From Candidatus Galligastranaerophilus gallistercoris (GTDB taxonomy: Bacteria; Cyanobacteriota; Vampirovibrionia; Gastranaerophilales; Gastranaerophilaceae), in the NCBI GenBank assembly GCA_018710795.1, contig DVJH01000081.1, positions 1 through 14,651 on the forward strand: a stretch of DNA of 14,651 nt. Direction: 5' to 3'. The notes below the pieces were generated by a model. That model saw only the letters and a program-made list of their open reading frames with translations. It made no database searches and had not been told where the DNA came from. Shown piece after piece: positions 8,350-14,651 of this stretch (its first letter is position 1; every line of letters starts with the position of its first letter). The translations under genes were made by a program, and so were the position numbers.

Positions 8350-9594
8350 TTAATTATTTAATTCATCCAAAATGCCCCTTAGAGCAATTTTAACATGATA
8401 ATAGCTTAACCCCCCCTGCATATAGATTGCATACGGCGGACGTATCGGACCGTCTGCGGATAATTCGATTGTTGAACCTTCAATAAAACTTCCGCCTGCC
8501 ATTATCAATTTGTCTTCATACCCGGGGACGGTATCAGGGATTGGCGTCAGATAACTTTCAACGGGAGAATATCTTTGAAGCGCCCTGCAAAATTTCTCCT
8601 GTTCTTCGCCTTTTGTGAATTTTATTGTCTGTATTAAATCGACTCTTTTTTCATTTGAATGAGGATGTGTGATAAAACCCATATCTTCAAAAACTTTTGC
8701 AGCCAATATTGCCCCCTTAAGGGCATTTGCAACAATTGAAGGCGCCATAAAAAATCCTTGAAGGATAACTCTTGTCGTATTAAACATAGCGCCGCCTTCA
8801 CGCCCGATACCGGGAGATGTCAGCCTTCTTGCGCACATTTCGACAAGATTTTCTTTTCCCGCAATATAGCCGCCCGCTTCCACAATTCCGCCTCCGGGGT
8901 TTTTGATTAAACTTCCCGCCATAATATCGGCGCCGACTTCCACGGGTTCTTTTGTATCGGTAAATTCACCGTAGCAATTATCAACAAAACAAATTATTCC
9001 GGGGTTTATACTTTTTACGATTTCGACAATTTTTTTAATATCATCCAAAGTTAAAGATTTTCTTAAAGAATATCCTCTTGATTTTTGGATAAGAACCATT
9101 TTTGTATTCGGCTTAATATAAGAAGGAATTTTTTCAAAATCAACTTCAAATTCATCTTTAAGGGGAACTTCATCATATTCGATTCCATGACCCATCAGTG
9201 AAGTTGAATGATAAGGGTCGTTTTTTCTTTTGCCTATAATTTCTTCCAAAGTATCATAAGGGGCGCCCGCAACCGATAAAAGATGATCGCCGTAATGAAG
9301 AAGCCCGAATAAAACACAGGATAGTGTATGCGTGCCTGAAACAAAATGGGGGCGCACAATTGCGGCTTCCGTATTAAAAGCATCGGCAAAAACCCTGTCC
9401 AGCGCTTCTCTTCCGAGATCGTCATGCCCGTATCCCGTTACGGTATAAAAATGTTCTTCGCCGATTTTATTTTTATAAAAAGCATTCAAAACTTTTTCCT
9501 GATTAAATTCGGCAATTTCGTCAATTTGCTTAAATCTGAAAGCTGTATCCCGCTCGGCTTTTTCGATAATTTCTTTTGAATCTGTTTTTAACAT
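8350..9594 (-). CDS. PLP-dependent methionine gamma-lyase family protein (YnbB/'aluminium resistance' type)
   Basis: This is a fold-type I pyridoxal-phosphate enzyme of the family annotated as methionine gamma-lyase-like or aluminium resistance protein, found widely in Firmicutes and Cyanobacteria. The length of 414 residues is typical. The cofactor-lysine region reads MAGSLIKNPGGGIVEAGGYI, with the probable Schiff-base Lys at residue 231. The substrate-side segments RPHFVSGTHTLS, GAPYDTLEEIIG and FVDNCYGEFTD also fit; the Asp of the last probably contacts the pyridinium nitrogen. C-terminal signatures SYLTPIPDTVPGYEDKLI and RPPYAIYMQGGL are present. The start at 9594 has an AGAGAG stretch 6 nt upstream. 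True substrates of this family are poorly established, so a sulfur amino acid lyase role is family-level inference. The kinase gene follows 21 bp downstream on the same strand but seems to have its own promoter. Confidence 0.92.
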   Translation of the reverse strand: MLKTDSKEIIEKAERDTAFRFKQIDEIAEFNQEKVLNAFYKNKIGEEHFYTVTGYGHDDLGREALDRVFADAFNTEAAIVRPHFVSGTHTLSCVLFGLLHYGDHLLSVAGAPYDTLEEIIGKRKNDPYHSTSLMGHGIEYDEVPLKDEFEVDFEKIPSYIKPNTKMVLIQKSRGYSLRKSLTLDDIKKIVEIVKSINPGIICFVDNCYGEFTDTKEPVEVGADIMAGSLIKNPGGGIVEAGGYIAGKENLVEMCARRLTSPGIGREGGAMFNTTRVILQGFFMAPSIVANALKGAILAAKVFEDMGFITHPHSNEKRVDLIQTIKFTKGEEQEKFCRALQRYSPVESYLTPIPDTVPGYEDKLIMAGGSFIEGSTIELSADGPIRPPYAIYMQGGLSYYHVKIALRGILDELNN

Positions 9595-9613
9595 AATCGT
9601 CTCTCTTTAAAAT

Positions 9614-9641
9614 AAGATACTATTTAAAATTTTTATTGCAA
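9614..9641 (-). promoter_or_regulatory. Promoter of the PLP-enzyme gene
   Basis: On the minus strand TTGCAA (9641-9636) and TATCTT (9619-9614) are 16 bp apart. The predicted start lies a short distance upstream of the AGAGAG ribosome site (9606-9601) and the ATG at 9594. TTGCAA is its own reverse complement and may also be the -35 element of the divergent glycosyltransferase gene. Confidence 0.5.
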
Positions 9642-9662
9642 CTTAATTATCTATAATATAAT
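9636..9662 (+). promoter_or_regulatory. Promoter of the glycosyltransferase gene, with overlapping -10 boxes
   Basis: Two overlapping TATAAT hexamers occur at 9652-9657 and 9657-9662, ending 11 and 6 nt before the ATG at 9669. The palindromic TTGCAA at 9636-9641 is 15 bp from the second box, a slightly short spacer. Either box predicts an mRNA with a leader of 0-4 nt, and no Shine-Dalgarno is visible. Confidence 0.5.
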
Positions 9663-9668
9663 GATGTA

Positions 9669-11639
9669 ATGAGAAAAACGATTATTTTTTACGGATTGTT
9701 ATTATTAACATTTGTTTTATTTATTCATTCAATTTTCGTGAGTTTGGGACTTATAAAAACACCTGTTACAATTTATGCACCTTTGTATAACAAAATGAAT
9801 GTTATTTTGGAAACCGAAATTAATAACCCTGAAGACATTATTCTAAAAATCAATGATGACTATAATTCAATTCCGAAATCAAAAAACGTATTAAATAAAA
9901 GTATAACAAACAAAGTAAAAACTCTTGATATCCTGATTTCCGATGATTTTAAAAACAAAATTGAAAGCATTGTTATATTTAATGATTTAAATTCTTTTTA
10001 TTACAGTGATTTTTCCGAATTTGAAAAAAGCAAAATTACGTTGTGCCCTTCCGGCAAATGCAAAACATATTCAAAATATAAAGTACCCGATGAAATTAAA
10101 TTCAATAAAAATGCGGATTCTTATAACTACAGAAATCATTTGAATTCTTTCTGCATGGTGATTTTATCGCTATTTTCGGGCAATATTATATTTTTTATAC
10201 CCTATATATTGCTTTTTATTGCAATTATTTATTTTATAAACAACAAAGAAGAAATTAAAAAACCGAAAATTTCATGGGGGGTAATAATAGGGATTTTATT
10301 TATTCTTGCAATTTTGTTCAGAACAAACGGGCTTTATGAATATTTGCCCTGGGCTGATGAATATTATTCCGTTGAATTTTCAAACCCGAACATGCCGTTT
10401 TTAACCACTTTTTCGGACCCCGGAAATCCTCCTTTATTTTATATTTTATTTCGTTTTTATCTTTGGATTTTTGATATATCGGTTGCATCAATTAAAACAT
10501 TTCCTTTTATATTCGGTATCTTATCCGTATTTTCAATGTGGTGGTTTTTAAATAAAAAGTTTGATTTAAAAACGGCAGCTGCGGGATTATTTTTATTTAC
10601 GATTAATCTTTCCTTAATTTATTATTCGCAAGAAACAAGAAGCTACATTGTTCAAGTCTTTTTGGCGCCTTTATTTATATATCTTTTATTTAAAATTCTT
10701 GAAGAAAATAAAAATAAATATTACGTCATATACGGGGTTATGGTTGCCGTTATGGCCAATATTCATTATTATGAAATTCTTTTTATAATTTCTAATTTCT
10801 TATACGGTATGTTTTTCTTTTTAATAAATAAAAGAAAAAAAGAAGCGCTGAAATTTTTTGCACTACATTTATTCGGCGGGTTGTTTTTCATTCCGTATTT
10901 TGCCGTAACAGCTTTAAATAAAGCGCTTTTAAACGCATCTTTCAACGATTGGATACCGGATATTTGTTTCGGGCAGATATTAAAATGCGTATTGTATCTT
11001 TTCGGCGGAATTATATCTTTTATTCTTTCAATAATATTTTTTATAAAAAACGGGCAAAATAAAGACAATGAAAAGAAAATAATGATAAATTATTGTATTT
11101 ATACGATATTTACGGTCTTTTTACTTTCCTGTACAATCTCATATATTGTCCGCCCCATTTTGGTTGAAAAATATACAATACTTTTAATTCCCGTATTTAT
11201 AATATTTTTATCATGTGTTTTTACATCGTATAAAAACAAATATTTAATTATATTGTTTTTAATCTGGGTTTTATCAATACAAGCTTCCGTTTTTGAAAAA
11301 AACAACAGAAGAAAAGGAATTATAGACGGTCCGCTCATATTGTCATACGGTTTTTATAATGCCAAAAAACCCGAAGAAGATTTATTTATTATTACAAATC
11401 TGTCAAGCAACAAATTTCTGAACGTGCATCAAAAATATGTTATAAAACAGGCAAAATATATTCCGAAAATGGTATCTGAAGTTGAAGATACAATTGATGA
11501 AATTCAAAAAAATCATAAAAATTCAATTATAATTACTTCTATTTTGGATGCAAACAAAGAAAACCTTGAAAAAGGAGATAATTACACCTGTTATTTTAAC
11601 AGCGCAACAGATGTCTGTATATGGAAAATCGAAAATTAA
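9669..11639 (+). CDS. Polytopic membrane glycosyltransferase, GT39/PMT-like (GT-C fold)
   Basis: This is probably a polyprenyl-phosphate-sugar-dependent glycosyltransferase acting on the outer face of the cytoplasmic membrane, in envelope glycan or glycoprotein assembly. Of 656 residues, roughly 165-550 are a series of hydrophobic helices. The first large loop of this core has the acidic pair in YLPWADEYYS (Asp230, Glu231), followed by GNPPLFYILFRFYLW and SQETRSYIVQ. Together these are the hallmark of the PMT_2/ArnT-like GT39 group. A long N-terminal extension is unusual: one helix at about 5-25, then about 135 polar residues (27-160) with two cysteines in CPSGKC, then a second helix before the canonical core. 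A soluble C-terminal part of about 100 residues ends the protein. The acceptor and sugar cannot be inferred. No other glycan gene is adjacent. Confidence 0.85.
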   Translation: MRKTIIFYGLLLLTFVLFIHSIFVSLGLIKTPVTIYAPLYNKMNVILETEINNPEDIILKINDDYNSIPKSKNVLNKSITNKVKTLDILISDDFKNKIESIVIFNDLNSFYYSDFSEFEKSKITLCPSGKCKTYSKYKVPDEIKFNKNADSYNYRNHLNSFCMVILSLFSGNIIFFIPYILLFIAIIYFINNKEEIKKPKISWGVIIGILFILAILFRTNGLYEYLPWADEYYSVEFSNPNMPFLTTFSDPGNPPLFYILFRFYLWIFDISVASIKTFPFIFGILSVFSMWWFLNKKFDLKTAAAGLFLFTINLSLIYYSQETRSYIVQVFLAPLFIYLLFKILEENKNKYYVIYGVMVAVMANIHYYEILFIISNFLYGMFFFLINKRKKEALKFFALHLFGGLFFIPYFAVTALNKALLNASFNDWIPDICFGQILKCVLYLFGGIISFILSIIFFIKNGQNKDNEKKIMINYCIYTIFTVFLLSCTISYIVRPILVEKYTILLIPVFIIFLSCVFTSYKNKYLIILFLIWVLSIQASVFEKNNRRKGIIDGPLILSYGFYNAKKPEEDLFIITNLSSNKFLNVHQKYVIKQAKYIPKMVSEVEDTIDEIQKNHKNSIIITSILDANKENLEKGDNYTCYFNSATDVCIWKIEN

Positions 11640-11665
11640 GATTTTATAAACCGTTTCATTTTTAA

Positions 11666-11706
11666 TGATATAATACTACATATATAGTAATAATATGAGG
11701 ATTTAT
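11666..11706 (+). promoter_or_regulatory. Extended -10 promoter and ribosome site of the LOR-domain gene
   Basis: TGATATAAT (11666-11674) is an extended -10 element. GAGG (11697-11700) lies 6 nt before the ATG at 11707. This spacing is why I chose 11707 rather than the in-frame ATG at 11695, which would overlap the ribosome site. The predicted leader is about 25 nt. Confidence 0.55.
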
Positions 11707-11940
11707 ATGATTAAAGAAATGAAACTAAAAGGGCACATCATAGATTCGCTTGTTTTATCAAATCTTTTAAATCAGATAAATAAACTCGGGCTTGAATGTT
11801 ACGTAACAAAAGTAGACATAGGCACAGGTTCAAGAAGAGATGATATATCGGAAGCAACGTTTGTAATAGAAGCGGAAAGTATTGATGAGATGAACAAAGC
11901 CGTTGAGCTTGCCAAAAAACAGGGGGCATATGAGGGGTAA
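11707..11940 (+). CDS. Stand-alone LOR/SDH-type conserved domain protein
   Basis: This 77-residue protein matches by eye the small conserved domain known from LOR/SDH bifunctional enzymes, TIGR00300-type proteins and the linker domain of cyanobacterial arginine dihydrolase/ornithine cyclodeaminase (AgrE/ArgZ). The diagnostic features are the opening KGHIIDSLVLSNLL and GTGSRRDDISEATFVIEA (compare G-R-x-D-x-S-x-A in the family), followed by an amphipathic helix ending LAKKQGA. In the known proteins this domain is fused to catalytic domains; here it stands alone, ending with a stop at 11938-11940 and no sign of a frameshifted continuation. It is followed 21 bp later by a HAD phosphatase with its own frame and start. 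Its function alone is unknown; a regulatory or binding role in amino-acid metabolism is inference. Domain identity was recalled, not searched. Confidence 0.75.
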   Translation: MIKEMKLKGHIIDSLVLSNLLNQINKLGLECYVTKVDIGTGSRRDDISEATFVIEAESIDEMNKAVELAKKQGAYEG

Positions 11941-11945
11941 ATTTG

Positions 11946-11954
11946 TGTTAAAAT
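11946..11954 (+). promoter_or_regulatory. Extended -10 promoter of the HAD gene (leaderless start predicted)
   Basis: TGTTAAAAT is an extended -10 element with five of six consensus bases. It lies wholly in the 21-bp gap after the LOR-domain gene and ends 7 nt before the ATG at 11962. No ribosome site is present. Confidence 0.5.
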
Positions 11955-11961
11955 CAATTGT

Positions 11962-12633
11962 ATGCAAAAAGAACTTAAAAACCCGAAAATTGATACCGTT
12001 ATTTTTGACCTTGACGGAACATTGATTGACACTATTGACGATCTTAAAGACAGTGTTAATTATGCGCTTGATTATTTCAATTATCCGCTTAAATCAAAAG
12101 ATGAAATAAGGCTTGCCGTCGGCATGGGGGTTACAAAACTGTTTGAAAACGTGCTGCCTGACGGCTTAAATAATAAAAATTTCATCGCTTGTATTGAAAA
12201 ATTTAAAAAATTTTATACATCGATTAAAGTTTCAAAAACTCATCCTTATGAAGGTATAATTGAGCTTTTAAAAACTCTGAAAGAAAAAAATTATAAAACG
12301 GGTGTTGTTTCAAATAAATTTAATCTTGCAACAAAAATGAACTGCAAAAAATTTTTTAATGATTTAATCGATATTGCAATCGGCGAGGATGAAGCAAACG
12401 GAATTATAAGAAAACCTGATCCCATAGGGGTTTTTACCGTTATTAAAGAATTAAATTCGGATATTAAAAATTGCGTTTATGTCGGGGATTCGGATGTCGA
12501 TATCTTAACGGCAAAAAATGCAGGGATACCTTGTATCAGCGTTTTATGGGGATTTAGGAGCAAAGAATTTTTAATTAAATCCGGCGGGAAAATTTTTGTC
12601 TCAAAACCGAATGAAATTTTAGATATAATCTAG
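11962..12633 (+). CDS. HAD-superfamily hydrolase, phosphoglycolate phosphatase-like
   Basis: This cytosolic phosphatase of the HAD superfamily resembles Gph/PGP, which clears 2-phosphoglycolate, though related family members act on pyrophosphate or nucleotides. All four motifs are intact: motif I IFDLDGTLIDT with nucleophile Asp16 and acid/base Asp18; motif II VVSNK with Ser117; motif III Lys151 in RKPDP; and motif IV VGDSDVD with Asp176 and Asp180. Between motifs I and II is the alpha-helical cap typical of subclass I (about residues 25-95). The length of 223 is standard. The ATG at 11962 is the first in frame after the preceding gene and keeps motif I at its usual distance. The substrate is not certain. 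Confidence 0.9.
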   Translation: MQKELKNPKIDTVIFDLDGTLIDTIDDLKDSVNYALDYFNYPLKSKDEIRLAVGMGVTKLFENVLPDGLNNKNFIACIEKFKKFYTSIKVSKTHPYEGIIELLKTLKEKNYKTGVVSNKFNLATKMNCKKFFNDLIDIAIGEDEANGIIRKPDPIGVFTVIKELNSDIKNCVYVGDSDVDILTAKNAGIPCISVLWGFRSKEFLIKSGGKIFVSKPNEILDII

Positions 12634-12641
12634 TGTATAAT
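12634..12641 (+). promoter_or_regulatory. -10 box of yifB (leaderless start predicted)
   Basis: TATAAT at 12636-12641, preceded by TG, begins two bases after the stop of the HAD gene and ends 7 nt before the ATG at 12649. There is no purine-rich ribosome site in the 15-bp gap. Co-transcription from upstream remains possible. Confidence 0.5.
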
Positions 12642-12648
12642 ATCATTT

Positions 12649-14166
12649 ATGGTTATAAAAGTTATAAGTGCAACGACAACAGGGCTTGATATTCATAAAA
12701 TTTCGGTTGAAGTCGATGTTACAAATTCTCTTCCGCAGATTATAATCGTAGGTTTGGGGGATACCGCCATATCCGAAGCAAAAGAGAGAATTAAGCTTGC
12801 AATTAAAAACTCGGGTTTTGAATTTCCGAAAACAAAAGTTGTAATCAATTTAGCGCCCGCAAACTTAAAAAAAGAAGGCGCAATATATGATTTGGCAATG
12901 GCGGCAGGAATTTTGGCGAAAGAAAAAATAATAAATAATATCCCCGATGATACGGCATTTTTGGGCGAATTATCGCTGGATGGTTCAATCCGCCCCGTTA
13001 ACGGAGTTTTACCCATAGTATCGGGGTTAAAAGAATCGGGAATAAAAAAGGTTATAGTTCCTTTTGACAATTTAAAAGAGGCAAGCTTTGTGGAAGAAAT
13101 TGAAACTTTAGGCGCCAAAAATTTAAACGAAGTTGTTTTGCATTTAAACGATAATATGCCGCTTGAAAAATTAAAACAAAATGTTGATGATTTTTTAAAT
13201 GTCGAATTTAATTTTGAAATTGATTTTAAAGATATAAAAGGACAATTTCAGGCAAAAAGGGCTCTTGAAATTGCGGCAGCGGGAGCGCACAATGTTTTAA
13301 TGTCCGGTTCCCCCGGGTCGGGCAAAACAATGCTTGCAAAAGCATTTTGTTCAATTTTGCCGCCGTTAACAAAAAATGAAGCAATTGAATTAACAAAAAT
13401 TTATTCCATTGCAGGTTTAATTGATTCAAAAACCCCGCTTATAAATAAACGCCCTTTCAGATCTCCGCACCACAGCGCCTCATCGGTCGGCATAACGGGC
13501 GGCGGCACAATGATAAAACCGGGTGAAATTACTCTGTCGCACAGAGGTGTTTTATTTTTAGACGAAATGCCCGAATTTCAAAGAAGCGTTCTTGAAGTTT
13601 TAAGACAGCCTCTGGAAGAAAATTTTGTTACGATTTCAAGAGCACAAAACACGGTTAAATATCCCGCCAATTTTATTTTGATAGGCGCAATGAACCCGTG
13701 CCCCTGCGGTTTTCTCGGAGACAGACAAAAAAGATGCATATGCTCCGATTTTCAAATTCAAAGATATAAATCAAAATTATCGGGTCCTCTTTTAGACAGA
13801 ATAGACCTTCATATAACCGTTCCGAGGCTCACCGATGACGAACTTTTAAACGTTAAAAAAGACGGCGAAGCTTCTTTTGATATAAGAAAAAGAGTAATAA
13901 AAGCAAGACAAATTCAACTGAAAAGATATGCAAAAGATAATATTTATACAAATTCGGAACTTACGCCGAAATTAATAAATAAGTATTGCCAAATCGACGA
14001 ACAAACAAAACAGATGTTGAAAAATGCCGTTAATAAATTTAATTTATCCGCAAGAAGCTATGACAGAATTTTAAAAATCTCAAGAACGATTGCGGACCTG
14101 GAAGAATCTGCCGATATAAGCCCTAATCATGCGGCGCAGGCTTTAATGTTCAGAAGCTTAAGTTAA
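12649..14166 (+). CDS. comM: YifB/ComM family Mg-chelatase-like AAA+ ATPase
   Basis: Members of this family form hexameric AAA+ rings; in Vibrio cholerae, ComM promotes branch migration during natural transformation. The 505-residue product has the full domain order. An N-terminal S5/Lon-like domain (about 1-165) begins with MVIKVISATTTGLDIH. An Mg-chelatase-type AAA+ core follows, with Walker A GSPGSGKT (Lys226) and Walker B VLFLDEMPEF near 300-309. A Cys cluster with Cys351, Cys353, Cys363 and Cys365 (GAMNPCPCG...RCIC) is the likely zinc site, and the arginine-rich C-terminal domain includes LSARSYDRILKISRTIADLE. Length and motifs are complete. No other competence genes are in the window. 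The name follows the family; some annotations use yifB. Confidence 0.95.
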   Translation: MVIKVISATTTGLDIHKISVEVDVTNSLPQIIIVGLGDTAISEAKERIKLAIKNSGFEFPKTKVVINLAPANLKKEGAIYDLAMAAGILAKEKIINNIPDDTAFLGELSLDGSIRPVNGVLPIVSGLKESGIKKVIVPFDNLKEASFVEEIETLGAKNLNEVVLHLNDNMPLEKLKQNVDDFLNVEFNFEIDFKDIKGQFQAKRALEIAAAGAHNVLMSGSPGSGKTMLAKAFCSILPPLTKNEAIELTKIYSIAGLIDSKTPLINKRPFRSPHHSASSVGITGGGTMIKPGEITLSHRGVLFLDEMPEFQRSVLEVLRQPLEENFVTISRAQNTVKYPANFILIGAMNPCPCGFLGDRQKRCICSDFQIQRYKSKLSGPLLDRIDLHITVPRLTDDELLNVKKDGEASFDIRKRVIKARQIQLKRYAKDNIYTNSELTPKLINKYCQIDEQTKQMLKNAVNKFNLSARSYDRILKISRTIADLEESADISPNHAAQALMFRSLS

Positions 14167-14219
14167 AGTAAGCCTTATGGAATAAACAGCGGGATAAATT
14201 TATTTTTTTAAAAACTCAT

Positions 14220-14255
14220 TATAATAAAAGCAACATAAATAATAAGGAGAAATTT
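14220..14255 (+). promoter_or_regulatory. Promoter -10 box and strong Shine-Dalgarno of the thioredoxin-like gene
   Basis: TATAAT at 14220-14225 predicts a leader of about 24 nt. AAGGAG at 14244-14249 lies 6 nt before the ATG at 14256. This is the clearest Shine-Dalgarno in the window and contrasts with the genes that have none. Confidence 0.65.
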
Positions 14256-14651
14256 ATGAGAAATTGGGTAATAATTTTGCTTGTATTTTTGGTTCCGATT
14301 TCGGTTTTTGCGGTTTTACAGTATACGACAAAAGATTATGCGGCAAATGCAAACTCTGTTCAAACGGAAATATCGGATAAGGGAAGATTTTTAAAATTTT
14401 CATCCCCCATGTGCTCCGAATGCAAACAGGTAAAAGAAACCGTTTCGGTTGTTATACCGGATTATAAAGATACAATAAGTTTTGAAGATATAAATGTTTC
14501 CGATAACTCCGAAAAAAGCGAACAATTAATTGAAACGTATAAAATTACGGTTGTGCCCACCGTTATTTTTCTGGATAAAAACGGAAAAATCGTTCAAAGA
14601 AAAGAAGGTGTAATAACAGAAGAAGAACTCAGGGAAAATTTGGATAAAATA
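14256..14651 (+). CDS. Membrane-anchored thioredoxin-fold protein (3'-truncated by window edge)
   Basis: This is probably an extracytoplasmic thiol-disulfide protein. The first 132 residues are in the window and the frame is still open at the edge. Residues 4-22 are hydrophobic (WVIILLVFLVPISVFAVL), acting as a signal anchor or signal peptide. The thioredoxin-like domain begins near residue 43 with GRFLKFSSPMCSECKQVK, whose Cys53-Ser-Glu-Cys56 is the candidate CxxC active site. ITVVPTVIFLDKNGKIV follows with the cis-proline at about residue 101, then GVITEEELRENL, which normally lies close to the end of the domain. Little is therefore probably missing. The CSEC sequence differs from the CGPC of general thioredoxins, so substrate and redox direction are open. 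The start is supported by the AAGGAG ribosome site. Confidence 0.85.
   Translation, partial: MRNWVIILLVFLVPISVFAVLQYTTKDYAANANSVQTEISDKGRFLKFSSPMCSECKQVKETVSVVIPDYKDTISFEDINVSDNSEKSEQLIETYKITVVPTVIFLDKNGKIVQRKEGVITEEELRENLDKI

Noticed and set aside
11695..11697. ATG at 11695 as the start of the LOR-domain protein
   Set aside because: The downstream in-frame ATG at 11707 has GAGG at 6-nt spacing; the upstream ATG would overlap that ribosome site and adds four unconserved residues.
12623..12628. TATAAT inside the end of the HAD gene as the yifB promoter
   Set aside because: It is possible, but the box at 12636-12641 is closer to the ATG and fits the spacing pattern; AT-rich coding ends throw up such hexamers by chance.
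12693..13118. A 141-codon minus-strand open frame opposite yifB
   Set aside because: It lies entirely within the conserved yifB N-terminal domain, and its translation shows only composition mirrored from the real gene.
14167..14219. Rho-independent terminator after yifB
   Set aside because: There are T-rich runs but no G/C-containing hairpin in front of them.
9669..14651. A single functional system formed by the four-to-five-gene plus-strand cluster
   Set aside because: Each gene has its own promoter-like element and the functions (membrane glycosyltransferase, small domain, phosphatase, AAA+ protein, thioredoxin-like) do not converge on a pathway; no defence, toxin-antitoxin or mobile signature was seen.

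Overview
The window looks like a chromosomal stretch of an AT-rich anaerobic bacterium. The gene content (EtfAB, a class A RNase P RNA, a Ski2-like helicase, a YnbB-type PLP enzyme, a large lineage-restricted protein of unknown function) and the A/T-heavy codon use resemble Gastranaerophilales/Melainabacteria-type relatives of Cyanobacteria. That placement rests on remembered resemblance, not a search. No insertion sequence, phage gene, CRISPR array, tRNA or obvious island was seen.

Layout. Positions 1-2087 (+) hold the 3' part of a Ski2-like DExH helicase, already open at the window edge. Its stop codon overlaps that of a convergent 749-residue protein of unknown function (2084-4333, -). A 105-bp divergent spacer leads to etfB-etfA (4439-6191, +, overlapping by 8 bp). 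These are followed at once by rnpB (about 6207-6537, +), which has its own promoter inside the end of etfA. rnpB runs tail to tail into a membrane sensor histidine kinase (6538-8328, -), which lies downstream of a PLP-dependent methionine gamma-lyase family gene (8350-9594, -). A compact divergent promoter region then leads into four + strand genes: a GT39-type membrane glycosyltransferase (9669-11639), a 77-residue stand-alone LOR/SDH-type domain (11707-11940), a phosphoglycolate phosphatase-like HAD hydrolase (11962-12633) and a YifB/ComM AAA+ protein (12649-14166). The window ends in a membrane-anchored thioredoxin-fold protein (from 14256), cut by the edge.

How the genes fit together. EtfB and EtfA form one heterodimeric electron carrier. 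The other genes are mostly independent housekeeping or envelope functions and do not form an obvious single system.

The most noteworthy signal is regulatory. Several genes (kinase, HAD, yifB, probably etfB and the glycosyltransferase) have a consensus TATAAT-like -10 box so close to the ATG that their mRNAs should start at, or within a few bases of, the start codon, with no Shine-Dalgarno. rnpB gives an internal ruler: its -10 box lies exactly 7 nt before the first base of helix P1, and the same 7-nt gap separates the -10 box from the ATG in three of the protein genes. Other genes (thioredoxin-like, LOR domain, PLP enzyme) have leaders with a purine-rich ribosome site, so both initiation modes appear to coexist.
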